Part shown: positions 36,416 through 45,400 of the stretch, one piece after another
How positions within the stretch are numbered: the stretch's first letter is position 1
Layout: every line of letters starts with the position of its first letter
Origin: Solidesulfovibrio sp.
GTDB lineage: Bacteria; Desulfobacterota; Desulfovibrionia; Desulfovibrionales; Desulfovibrionaceae
Length of the DNA stretch: 64,000 nt
Direction: 5' to 3'
Assembly: GCF_038562415.1 (NCBI RefSeq)
Contig: NZ_JBCFBA010000016.1
Location: 60,747-124,746, forward strand
Notes under the pieces: generated by a model
What the model saw: only the letters and a program-made list of their open reading frames with translations
The model's database searches: none
What the model was told of the DNA's origin: nothing
Made by a program: the position numbers and the translations under genes

Positions 36416-37831
36416 ATGACAAGTGTTGACAACAAGCACGAAGATCTGTCGCAGCGGGACCATCCTTCACGACTCTTTGCGGAGGTGACGTCCAGGTGCA
36501 ATCTTCGTTGCGCTATATGCGTGAAGCAATCTGGGGTTGCGAAGTCAATTGACGGCGATATGCAGCCTGCAACTTTCAACGCGTTAGCGCCAGAATTGAA
36601 ACACCTTGACGCCCTGGTCCTTAATGGCATCGGCGAACCGCTGCTGCATCCTTTGCTCGAAGAATTCATTCAAACGGGAAAACGCCTGATGCCTGCCCAA
36701 AGCTGGGTCGGTTTTCAAACCAACGGCCATCTGCTCGATACGGCTCGCTGTTCTTCGCTCATTGCGGCCGGGCTGGACAGAATCTTTCTTTCCGTGGACT
36801 CGACTTCTCCCGAGCTTTTCACGGCCGTGCGGGGTGGAGGCAGTCTGGGGCATATTGAACGTGCCCTGACTGCTTTGGCGCAAGCGAAAAAGGAACACCC
36901 GGGGAACACGCTGGAGGTCGGTGCGGAGTTCGTTGTCATGCACGACAACATCGTTGAACTTCCGGCGATCATTGCCTGGCTTGCCGAACGTGGCGTAAGT
37001 AGCCTTGTCGTGTCCCATGTTTTGCCTTTTAGTTCTACTGTGGCGAATCAGACGGTCTTTGGCATCAATACAAATTCGGCCAAGTATTTTTACGAGGCGT
37101 GGTCTGGCAAAGCGCGGCAAGAGGGAATAGATCTTGCCCAATACTTCAAAGTTCTCTGGAAGTATCACAAGACGCCGCAAGACCTGAGGTTGGTGAGTTT
37201 TGTCCAGCGGATGGTGTCCCAGGCACTTGAGAACGATATCCCGCTCCATGTTGCGAATCTGACCGATGGCGATGACGTTGGTCCTGTCGAGACAGTGTTC
37301 TGTAAGGCAGAGGCCGTCGCCAGTGCTCTTGGCCTGAGGCTCGTTTTGCCGTCTGTCAGGCCCGTCAGCGGACGCGCCTGCTTGGGGGTCAAACAGGGAG
37401 GCGTGTTTATTGCGTGGGATGGCAAGGTATCCCCGTGCCATTTTCTCTGGCGAAGCTTCAACTGCTATTTCTATGGGAGAGAGAAGCAGGTCGCCCAGAA
37501 AATATTCGGAGATGTATCTCAGACTTCCTTGTCTGAAATATGGAATAGCTTAAAGTATAAAGCATTTCGCTCGGATGTCATGCGAAAAAGATACCCGCAT
37601 TGCCCTGGCTGCAATGTGTATCCATGCGAAGACATAAACAGCGTTGATTTCGAATATGATTGCTACGGTGAAACAGTTCCTTGTGGAGATTGTTTGTGGA
37701 GCATGGGACTCCTCCAGTGCATGGGACAAGAAGACGAAGCTGGAGAGTTCAGTGCTTGCAACGATGCTATACAAAGCATCGACAATTCTGAATATCCTTT
37801 TTTGGGTGTGCCTGCACAAGTCTGCTACTAA
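36416..37831 (+). CDS. Radical SAM/SPASM peptide maturase
   Basis: 471 residues. The radical SAM cluster motif is CNLRCAIC (near residue 30), with NGIGEPLLHPLLEEF as the GGE-type SAM motif. The C-terminal SPASM region has many Cys: GRACLGVKQ, KVSPCHFLW, HCPGCNVYPCEDINS, DYDC-like FEYDCYGETVPCGDC and LLQCMG, enough for two auxiliary clusters. Such enzymes cross-link or otherwise modify ribosomal peptides, so the adjacent leader peptide is the expected substrate. The ATG at 36416 has GAGG upstream; the longer frame starts eight codons earlier with no site. No dedicated protease or exporter is adjacent. Confidence 0.88.
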   Translation: MTSVDNKHEDLSQRDHPSRLFAEVTSRCNLRCAICVKQSGVAKSIDGDMQPATFNALAPELKHLDALVLNGIGEPLLHPLLEEFIQTGKRLMPAQSWVGFQTNGHLLDTARCSSLIAAGLDRIFLSVDSTSPELFTAVRGGGSLGHIERALTALAQAKKEHPGNTLEVGAEFVVMHDNIVELPAIIAWLAERGVSSLVVSHVLPFSSTVANQTVFGINTNSAKYFYEAWSGKARQEGIDLAQYFKVLWKYHKTPQDLRLVSFVQRMVSQALENDIPLHVANLTDGDDVGPVETVFCKAEAVASALGLRLVLPSVRPVSGRACLGVKQGGVFIAWDGKVSPCHFLWRSFNCYFYGREKQVAQKIFGDVSQTSLSEIWNSLKYKAFRSDVMRKRYPHCPGCNVYPCEDINSVDFEYDCYGETVPCGDCLWSMGLLQCMGQEDEAGEFSACNDAIQSIDNSEYPFLGVPAQVCY

Positions 37832-37948
37832 CAATATAGATGGCCCGTTGCGAGCAGAATAGAGCGCAGCGCTTTCTCTGAAGAAAATGGCCAGGAATAC
37901 GTTTTCGGTTGCGCGACAATCAAATCCGCTCCTGTTGCGACAAGGAGC

Positions 37949-37988
37949 TTGACAAGGGCTTATTTTTGGCTATTTTGCCAAATATAAA
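37949..37988 (+). promoter_or_regulatory. arsR2 promoter and operator
   Basis: TTGACA (37949-37954) is the -35 box; TATTTT (37971-37976) at 16 bp may be the -10 box. The dyad TTTGGCTATTTTGCCAAA (37965-37982) covers that -10 box. Related sites at 34262, 38340 and 42312 suggest one repressor for four transcripts. Confidence 0.8.
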
Positions 37989-38008
37989 AATTGAGACACG
38001 GAGAGTCG

Positions 38009-38323
38009 ATGCCAACGCGAAAATTTTCGTCACAAGTCAAGGTTTTCAAGGCATTAAGCCATGAAACCCGTTTGTTTATTGTTGACGAGCTTTCGCGCGG
38101 CGAACGATGTGTCTGCGAATTGACGAAGATGGTCGGCGCGGATATTTCGACAATTTCCAAGCACTTGAGCCAACTTCGTGAGGCTGGGATTATCGCTTCG
38201 GACAAAAGGGGCATGCAGGTCTACTATCGCCTGCTTACTCCCTGCGTTTTGCAACTTTTCTCATGTGTTAAAAGCGTATATGGAAACTCGCCCTGCGAGT
38301 CTTCAGACTCGATCCCTGGGTAA
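38009..38323 (+). CDS. ArsR-family repressor 2
   Basis: 104 residues. FKALSHETRLFIVDELSRGE, RCVCELTKMVGADISTISKH and LSQLREAGIIASDKRGMQVY are the winged helix, with C-x-C in the sensing helix and further Cys at the C-terminus (TPCVLQLFSCV, SPCESS). This Cys pattern fits ArsR proteins that use N- and C-terminal thiols. The ATG has GGAGAG upstream. It starts a run of genes for organoarsenic-type export and thiol redox work, and its own promoter carries the operator family shared across the island. Confidence 0.92.
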   Translation: MPTRKFSSQVKVFKALSHETRLFIVDELSRGERCVCELTKMVGADISTISKHLSQLREAGIIASDKRGMQVYYRLLTPCVLQLFSCVKSVYGNSPCESSDSIPG

Positions 38324-38339
38324 TTTTTTTGCGCTGCTA

Positions 38340-38357
38340 TTTTGCTATTTGGCAAAA
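38340..38357 (+). promoter_or_regulatory. ArsR2-type operator before the DGC-domain gene
   Basis: TTTTGCTATTTGGCAAAA: 6-bp perfect arms around 6 bp, the same geometry as the arsR2 operator. It lies 67 bp upstream of the next gene, so the operon may have an internal regulated promoter. Confidence 0.7.
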
Positions 38358-38423
38358 CATACAAATAATGTCAAGATTGCCTCTCTCAGAAGCTCGTCTT
38401 GGCAAAACACTGGAGCGAACCCC

Positions 38424-38807
38424 ATGTCCGAGAAAAAAAGCTGCTGCTGTTCCGCCGCCCCCAAACTGGTATTCGCCTGCTCCGGCGGTGCCGATGTCGG
38501 GGCCTTGGCTGATCAAGTTGCCAGGAAACTCACAGCGGACGGTGTGGCCAAGATGTTCTGTCTGGCCGGTATCGGCGGTCGCGTCAGCGGCATCCTCAAA
38601 ACCACGGAAGCAGCGTCCAAGATCGTGGTCATCGATGGCTGTCCCCTCAACTGCGCCCGCAAGTCGCTGGAAGAGGCCGGATTCACCGACTTTGGCCATG
38701 TGCAGTTGGCCGATTTGGGTTTTAAAAAAGGGGAAAGCCCCGTGACCGATGAGCGGGTGATGACGGTTGCCATGGCCGTGGCCCCGCATTTTGCCAACCT
38801 GTCCTGA
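38424..38807 (+). CDS. DGC-domain putative zinc/metal-binding protein
   Basis: 127 residues. The N-terminus MSEKKSCCCSAAPKLVFACSG carries a CCC run, then GGADVGALADQVARKL, KMFCLAGIGG and the signature VIDGCPLNCARKSLEEAG. This is the DGC domain (D-G-C motif) family thought to bind zinc, and often found near arsenic or selenium genes. Four to seven Cys could bind arsenite. The ATG has GGAG eight nt upstream. It lies between arsR2 and an ArsP-like permease. Confidence 0.82.
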   Translation: MSEKKSCCCSAAPKLVFACSGGADVGALADQVARKLTADGVAKMFCLAGIGGRVSGILKTTEAASKIVVIDGCPLNCARKSLEEAGFTDFGHVQLADLGFKKGESPVTDERVMTVAMAVAPHFANLS

Positions 38808-38892
38808 CCGCTTATTCACGAAAGGCCTGCGCGAATCTGGTGGGCTGTTTTGTCGGCTCGGTCGCGTAAGCGGCAATTGAGGAGATATTTGC

Positions 38893-39981
38893 ATGGAACC
38901 ATTTGAAAAGATGCGCTGCTGTACCAGGGAAGCCGTAGCCGAAGGTTCACACCCTCGCGACGGGAAGCTTGTCCGCTATCTTTTGCTGCTTGCACCGGCC
39001 CTAATCATCTGGTGGGTGGTGTACGGAATGCTGCCCGGGTTTTCCCGTCTGCTGACTTATGAGGTCCTGGGGATCACCCAGGGGAGCCACCTTGGCGACT
39101 CCATCGAATTCCTGCTCTATGACACGCCCAAGGTGCTCATGTTGCTAACCCTGGTGGTCTTTGGAGTAGGTGTCATCCGCACCTTTTTCACGCCGGAGCG
39201 TACTCGGCGCGTACTGGCCGGAAAACGCGAATCGGCTGGCAACGTGCTGGCCGCCTTGCTCGGCATCGTCACCCCCTTTTGCTCCTGCTCGGCCGTGCCG
39301 CTCTTTATTGGCTTCGTCACGGCAGGCGTCCCCATGGGCGTGACCTTTTCCTTTTTGATCTCGGCTCCCATGGTCAATGAGATCGCCCTGGTTCTGCTCT
39401 ACGGTCTGCTCGGCTGGAAGGTGGCCGCCCTCTATCTCGGCACCGGTTTGGCCATTGCTATCGTTGCGGGCTGGGTACTCGGCAAGCTCAATCTGGAGCC
39501 GTACGTCGAGGATTGGGTCATGAAAATCCGCACTGACCCATCTGTTTTGCCTCCCGATGAACAGACCTGGACTGACCGGATCGAAGCAGGCTTTCATGCA
39601 GTCAAGGATATCGTCGGCAAGGTCTGGATTTACGTTGTGATTGGTATTGCCGTGGGTGCGGGCATCCACGGATACGTGCCTGAAGGGTTCATGGCCTCCA
39701 TCATGGGGAAGGACGCTTGGTGGTCCGTGCCGGCTGCTGTTGTGATCGGCATACCCATGTATTCCAACGCGGCGGGCATCGTTCCGGTCGTTGAGGCGCT
39801 CCTGGGTAAGGGCGCAGCGCTCGGCACCGTTCTGGCGTTCATGATGGCAGTGATTGCTTTGTCATTGCCTGAAATGATCATCTTGAGGAAAGTACTCAAG
39901 CCGCGACTTATCATGATTTTTGCTGGAGTTGTTGGGTTGGGAATTGCTTTTGTGGGTTACCTTTTCAATTATCTCTACTAA
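38893..39981 (+). CDS. arsP-like: ArsP-like permease (PF03773 family)
   Basis: 362 residues with about eight to ten helices. The key motif TPFCSCSAVPLFIGFVTAGV, with its C-x-C pair, and SAPMVNEIALVLL are typical of the ArsP/permease family; ArsP exports trivalent methylated or aromatic arsenicals. The second repeat has IPMYSNAAGIVPVVEALLGK. A small thioredoxin gene follows after 36 bp, a pairing common for this family. Together with ArsM it would allow export of methylated As(III). Confidence 0.9.
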   Translation: MEPFEKMRCCTREAVAEGSHPRDGKLVRYLLLLAPALIIWWVVYGMLPGFSRLLTYEVLGITQGSHLGDSIEFLLYDTPKVLMLLTLVVFGVGVIRTFFTPERTRRVLAGKRESAGNVLAALLGIVTPFCSCSAVPLFIGFVTAGVPMGVTFSFLISAPMVNEIALVLLYGLLGWKVAALYLGTGLAIAIVAGWVLGKLNLEPYVEDWVMKIRTDPSVLPPDEQTWTDRIEAGFHAVKDIVGKVWIYVVIGIAVGAGIHGYVPEGFMASIMGKDAWWSVPAAVVIGIPMYSNAAGIVPVVEALLGKGAALGTVLAFMMAVIALSLPEMIILRKVLKPRLIMIFAGVVGLGIAFVGYLFNYLY

Positions 39982-40017
39982 CAATTTGTAACGCGAAATC
40001 CATATTGGAGGAAAGCC

Positions 40018-40248
40018 ATGGAAATCAAGGTTCTTGGTCCCGGATGCGCCAAATGCAAAGAAGCAGAAAAAATTGTCTTGGATGCGGTCAAGGAATCCGG
40101 AGTTGACGCCACGGTGGAGAAAATTACGGATTTTCAGCAGATCGCCAACTTCGGCGTTTTTTCGACCCCGGCGGTTGTCATTGATGGCGAGGTCAAAGTG
40201 GTGGGCAAAGTGCCATCCAAAGGCGACGTTCTTTCCTGGCTGAAGTAG
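40018..40248 (+). CDS. Small thioredoxin-fold protein (redox-active disulfide protein 2 type)
   Basis: 76 residues. MEIKVLGPGCAKCKEAEKIV holds the C-x2-C pair (CAKC), and FGVFSTPAVVIDGEVKVVGK the cis-Pro loop. Such mini-thioredoxins accompany PF03773 permeases. It is cytoplasmic and may reduce arsenicals or the permease thiols before export. GGAGGAAAGCC gives a good ribosome site. Confidence 0.9.
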   Translation: MEIKVLGPGCAKCKEAEKIVLDAVKESGVDATVEKITDFQQIANFGVFSTPAVVIDGEVKVVGKVPSKGDVLSWLK

Positions 40249-40651
40249 GCGGCAGGTCTTCGAAACCCACAGGAGGAGAGGGCCTTCTCTTCTTGGGTGG
40301 CTCGGCTAACTTCCAGCCTGCGGCTGACGCCCTGGAGTAGCCTTGCCCCCGGGGCCATCTGGATGCGCACACATTTAAAGAATCGGTCGGTTCGCCGCGT
40401 AGATACTGGAGAAAAGCACTGTGCACAATCGAATTCATGCGCCGTGATAAATCTCTATGCATAGCGCGCAAGTATGATATAGCCATGCAACATGTCTATT
40501 AATTAGACACGTTGACTGTTTCATATGTATACTAATTTTCCATATACAACGTGCAAATGGAGGAATATTCGACAACACGCTGAATATATAGACTTAAAAT
40601 TGTGGCACAATTCATGCTTATTGCACTAAATACCTTTAATGAAGGAACGCT
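40249..40651. other. Intergenic region, AT-rich, with promoter-like repeats
   Basis: About 400 bp with no gene. The first 100 bp include an imperfect hairpin near 40268-40302 that may end the upstream operon. From about 40430 it is AT-rich. CACGTTG (40508) and CAACGTG (40547) form a wide dyad, and AATTGTG-G-CACAATT (40598-40612) a tight one just before the next gene. Confidence 0.5.
40598..40612. promoter_or_regulatory. 15-bp palindrome upstream of the periplasmic thioredoxin
   Basis: AATTGTG and CACAATT are exact complements around one base, 39 bp before the ATG at 40652. It is unlike the ArsR-type sites, so a different regulator may act here. Confidence 0.45.
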
Positions 40652-41020
40652 ATGAAATATGTTGCTATGCTTTTTGTTCTCGCCACCATGTTGAGCGCTG
40701 GGATTTGCTTTGCTGCAGAGCCTGTTCCCGAGGTCCCAGTCAAGGGGATGGTAACCGTTGTCGATCTTGGCGCTAAGACATGTATCCCCTGCAAAATGAT
40801 GGTTCCCGTCTTGGATGCCATGGAAAAGCAATACCAGGGCAAGGCATCGGTCGTATTCATTGACGTGCGTGAAAATCCTGCCCAAGCCCCCAAATTTGGG
40901 ATTAAAACGATACCAACCCAAATCTTCTACGATAAAAACGGACAAGAGACGTATCGCCACGAGGGTTTTTTGGACCAAAAACCATTTGCCGAGATGATTG
41001 ATAAATTGCTGGCCAATTAA
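40652..41020 (+). CDS. Exported thioredoxin-like protein
   Basis: 122 residues with a signal peptide (MKYVAMLFVLATMLSAGICF, cleavage near AAEP). The active site is CIPC in DLGAKTCIPCKMMVPVLDAM, with cis-Pro in IKTIPTQIFYDKNG. It would act in the periplasm and receive electrons from the CcdA-like membrane protein encoded 11 bp downstream. Likely targets are periplasmic disulfides or pentavalent organoarsenicals; the latter is speculation from context. Confidence 0.9.
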   Translation: MKYVAMLFVLATMLSAGICFAAEPVPEVPVKGMVTVVDLGAKTCIPCKMMVPVLDAMEKQYQGKASVVFIDVRENPAQAPKFGIKTIPTQIFYDKNGQETYRHEGFLDQKPFAEMIDKLLAN

Positions 41021-41031
41021 GGTGGTGCCAC

Positions 41032-41739
41032 ATGCTTGACCAGCTCTTCTTGGCAATTAATACGTGGATGACCGGCAGCCTCATCGTTGCGGCGCTGGGC
41101 TGTTTCCTCTGGGGGCTGGTGAGTGTTCTTTTCAGCCCCTGTCACCTTGCTTCCATCCCCTTGATCGTTGGCTATGTTGCCGGGCAAGGCAGAATCATCC
41201 ATGGCCGGGAGGCGGCGCGCTATGCAGTCGCCTTTACCTCCGGCCTGTTTCTGACCATAGCAACCATCGGGATTCTCTGTACGCTCCTTGGACGAATGCT
41301 TGGTGATGTCGGCCCATATTGGACGATCCTCGTCGGAGCCGTGCTGATTTGGGTGTCCCTGGACATGATGGGGGTCGCCAAGTGCTCGGTCTCCGGCGGC
41401 ATGATGGGTAAGCTCAAGGTCAAGGGCGTTGGCGGAGCGTTTCTCCTCGGCTTGGCCTACGGAGTTCTGTCGGGTTCGTGTACATTCGGTTTTATTGCTC
41501 CCATCCTGGCCATCATCACCATTCAGGAAAAGATCCTCACCGGAGTGGTGCTCATTGTGCTGTTCGCAATTGGGCACTGTCTTCCCATCGTGGTGGCCGG
41601 CAGTTCAACGGCCCTGGTCCAACGTTGGTTGGAAAATGGGGCCATGCGCCACGGGGGAACTTGGTTCCGAAAAACCGCTGGGGCAATGATCGCGCTTCTT
41701 GGAATCTACTTCATTGCCATGCCGTTTCTGTCTGCTTGA
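41032..41739 (+). CDS. ccdA-like: CcdA/DsbD-type transmembrane electron carrier
   Basis: 235 residues, six transmembrane helices. The paired thiol motifs are FSPCHLASIPLIVGYVAG in helix 1 and LSGSCTFGFIAPILAIITIQ in helix 4, the redox Cys of the CcdA family. It moves reducing power from cytoplasmic thioredoxin to the periplasm. With the exported CIPC protein directly upstream and a cytoplasmic mini-thioredoxin further up, it completes a relay inside the island. Confidence 0.9.
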   Translation: MLDQLFLAINTWMTGSLIVAALGCFLWGLVSVLFSPCHLASIPLIVGYVAGQGRIIHGREAARYAVAFTSGLFLTIATIGILCTLLGRMLGDVGPYWTILVGAVLIWVSLDMMGVAKCSVSGGMMGKLKVKGVGGAFLLGLAYGVLSGSCTFGFIAPILAIITIQEKILTGVVLIVLFAIGHCLPIVVAGSSTALVQRWLENGAMRHGGTWFRKTAGAMIALLGIYFIAMPFLSA

Positions 41740-41777
41740 GTTTGCCAACTGTTTCGACATGGATTTAAGGAAGAGAC

Positions 41778-42206
41778 ATGCATAAAGGTAACGCATTTGT
41801 GAGCACGCTTATTTCCATGGTGTTTATCATGGGGATGCTTGCTCCCGTGCCTGAGTGCTATGTCACCAGGGTCGTTGGCCCGCTCCGGGCAAGTATAGCT
41901 CACGCAAACCTCGCCTTGAAAGGTATGCCAGCCCCTTCCTTCCCCGCTTCGTGCTGCCTCAAGGTGGGGAAATCCATTAGGGGCGATGGGCAGTGTCCCT
42001 TGGCTCCCTTGAAACTATGCAAGAAGCCCTATGCTCCCGCCTTTGAAGCAGCAGAAGCCCCTGGAATACCGCTCGCACTTTTGCCTGTTCCTTTTCACAA
42101 GCCAATTGCACGCACTGTCGTGTTTTTCTATTTTATTATAGAAAAACAGCCAGCTATGTCTGATCCCATTCCTATCCTGCTTCGCAAACAATCCTTTCTG
42201 ATTTGA
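41778..42206 (+). CDS. Exported protein of unknown function
   Basis: 142 residues with an N-terminal hydrophobic stretch (FVSTLISMVFIMGMLAPVPE) that may be a signal peptide. The rest has five Cys (ECYVTR, SCCLKVG, QCPLAP, KLCKKP) and many Pro, and a hydrophobic patch TVVFFYFII near the end. No family recognised. GGAAGAG precedes the ATG. It is downstream of the CcdA-like gene by 38 bp and could be a Cys-rich periplasmic metal binder, or a spurious frame. Confidence 0.5.
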   Translation: MHKGNAFVSTLISMVFIMGMLAPVPECYVTRVVGPLRASIAHANLALKGMPAPSFPASCCLKVGKSIRGDGQCPLAPLKLCKKPYAPAFEAAEAPGIPLALLPVPFHKPIARTVVFFYFIIEKQPAMSDPIPILLRKQSFLI

Positions 42207-42311
42207 TCTCTCGCCCGCCAGGCGATTTGACCCGTACTCTTGCAGCCAAGTCAGGGCTTTTGCATTTGTGCTCTATCGCGCATCCCTTGCGTCGAGAGCA
42301 TGGAATGTAAG

Positions 42312-42323
42312 AAAATAGCCAAA
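42312..42323. promoter_or_regulatory. ArsR2-type half-operator upstream of the RND pump
   Basis: Read on minus, TTTGGCTATTTT is identical over 12 bp to the left half and spacer of the arsR2 operator at 37965-37976; the other arm is not conserved. It lies about 100 bp before the pump gene. Confidence 0.5.
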
Positions 42324-42423
42324 TTTGTACGGGTCAGCGCAGCGCTTGCGTCCTCTTCATGAATGCGCCAGATATATGGTGCACCAATGATTAATATTTA
42401 TTTCAACATGAAGGAAATGTATC

Positions 42424-45400
42424 ATGTGGATCGTTCGACTTGCATTGAGTCGACCATATACATTCGTCGTCGCTGCGCTTGTGCTCTTGCTTATGGCACC
42501 TTTCGTGTTGCTTCGAACCCCGACGGATATCTTCCCGGAAATTAATATTCCTGTGGTGAGTATTGTTTGGGTCTATAACGGTTTGAATGCCCAAGAAGTG
42601 GAACAGCGCATCATCTACAATCATGAGCGCATGGTCAGCACTTTAGTCAATGATATCGAGCACATAGAATCGACATCATACAACGGCGCGGGCGTCATCA
42701 AGGTATTTCTCCAGCCCGGGGCCTCCGTTTCTGATGCGGTTGCCCAAATCACGGCCAGCGGTCAGAGCGTCCTCCGATTGCTCCCTCCGGGTATTAATCC
42801 ACCGTTTATTATTAAGTACAACGCCGCCTCGGTTCCGATTCTCCAGTACAGCCTGGCAAGCAATAAGTTGTCAGAGCAGCAGATTCAGGACCTGGCCATG
42901 AACCGCATCAAGGTTGGCCTCTCGACCGTGCCAGGCGCTTCCGTGCCGTATCCGTCGGGTGGGAAGACGCGAGTCGTGGCCGTGGATATCGACCTTGCGG
43001 CCCTGGAGGCGAAAAATCTTGCCCCGCAGGATGTCGTCAATGCCTTCACTGCCCAAAATTTCATTCTTCCCAGCGGTACGGCAAAAATTGGCGAAACCGA
43101 ATATACCGTATCCCTGAACACCAATCCGACGGAGATCGCAGCCTTAAACGACCTGCCGGTGAAAACCGTCAACGGCGCGGTGATCCGTGTGGGCGACGTT
43201 GCGCAAGTGCATGACGGCTACCAACCGCAACAGAATGTCGTCCGACTGGACGGCGTGCGCGGCGTGCTGCTCACCATTCTCAAGAGCGGTGCAGCATCGA
43301 CCCTTAACGTCGTCGATGGCGTGAAAAAGGCCATGCCCTCGATATTGAGTGGTCTCCCGCCCGAGTTGGAAGCCAAGGAATTCGCCGACCAATCACTCTT
43401 TGTTCGTGCAGCAGTCGACGGAGTGGTCAAGGAGGGTTTGATCGCCGCGATACTGACAGCCGTGATGATTTTCCTTTTTCTGGGCTCCTGGCGGAGCACC
43501 TTCATTATCGCTCTTTCCATTCCGCTTTCGGTCTTATGCTCCCTCACCCTGCTCAGTGCGCTTGGTGAAACCATTAATCTCATGACGCTGGGAGGCCTTG
43601 CCCTGGCCGTCGGCATCCTCGTGGATGATGCAACCGTTGAAATCGAGAACGTTCACCGCCAGATGGCTTTGGGCAAGCCCAACATTCAGGCCATTCTCGA
43701 TGGGGCTCAGGAAATCGCCCTCCCGGCCTTTGTCTCGACGCTATGCATCTGTATTGTGTTCGTGCCCATGTTTTTTCTCACCGGGGCTGCTCGCTATCTT
43801 TTCGTGCCCCTGGCCGAAGCGGTCGTTTTTGCGATGCTGGCCAGCTACGTGCTCTCGCGGACGCTTATCCCAACACTGGTCATGTGGTTCTATCGCAATA
43901 TTACATATAACGGTCATACGGCTGATCCGGGCACGGTTTCTCTGTGGCTGCGCCCGTTTGTTCTTCTGCAAGGCAGCTTTGAGAACGCCTTCGCTCGGTT
44001 TAGGGAAAGCTATCGCCTGTTCCTGGGTACGATCCTGTCTCACCGCGCTCTGGTTGTGACCTTCTTCCTTGTTTTTTGCGCCGGGACAGCCTGCCTCATT
44101 CCGCAGCTTGGACAGGATTTTTTCCCCACTGTTGATGCCGGTCAATTCAGGCTGCACGTTCGTGCCCATAGCGGGACGCGCATCGAAGAGACAGCACGGC
44201 TCGTGGACCGCATTGAGACCGTGATCCGAGAGGTCATTCCGGCCGAGGAGGTCGCGGGTGTACTCGACAATATTGGCTTCCCCTCCGGCGGGATTCCGCT
44301 CACGTATATCGATAACGGCCTCACCGGGACCGGAGATGCCGATATCCTCGTCTCTCTCAACCATGGGCACCAACCTACAGACGTCTATATGCAGCGCCTG
44401 CGTCTCCGGCTTAATCGCGAGTTCCCAGGAGTAATCTTTTATTTCCTGCCCGCCGACATCGTCAATCAGACGATCAACTTCGGGCTGCCGGCTCCCTTTG
44501 ACATTCAGATCGTGGGGCGGGAACGTGACAAGAGCCAAACGATCGCGGCCAAGATTGTTGAAAAGATCCGAAAGGTGTCAGGCGTTGTCGACGTTCGCGT
44601 GCAACAACCGACTGACCTGCCTGAGCTCCACTTCGCAGTGGATCGCTCCAAAGCATCCCAGATCGGCCTCTCCGAGCGCGACGTGGCCAACTCGGTGCTC
44701 CTGAGCTTAAGCGGCAGCAGCCAGGTGCAGCCCAACTACTGGCTCAACCCGAAAAATGGAATTCAATATCTCGTGAATATGAGGGTTCCAGAGCATCCGA
44801 TGGATTCGCTCGCCGCACTCAATGCGATTCCTGTGAGTGCCGGGCAGCCGGGCACTGGCGGCGCTCAACTCCTCGCCAATGTCGCATCCCTTAAACGCGC
44901 CAACGGTTCTCCCATCTTCTCCCACTACAACGTGATGCCAGTCATCGACGTCTTTGGAGGGGTGAGTGGCCGCGATCTGGGCGGGGTGCTGCAAGACATC
45001 ACCCCCATCATCGAACAGGCCAAAAAAGAACTTCCGAAAGGCAGCTCCATCATGCTTCGGGGGCAGGCGGACACGATGCACTCCAGCTTCACCGGACTTG
45101 GCTTCGGGTTGGTGCTGACGGTGGTCCTTATCTATTTGCTGCTGGTGGTCAATTTCCAGAGCTGGCTCGATCCGTTCATCATTATTTGCGCGCTGCCCGC
45201 CGCTCTAACTGGTGTGGTGTGGGGACTCTACCTCACCTTCACCACACCCAGCGTGCCAGCCCTGATGGGGGCGATCATGAGCCTAGGCGTTGCCACGGCA
45301 AACGCTATTCTTGTCGTGAGCTTCGCGCGAAACGCCATCAGCCAAGGCGTGGACCCGCTGACTGCCGCCTGGGAAGCCGGGGTGGGCCGTCTGCGTCCGG

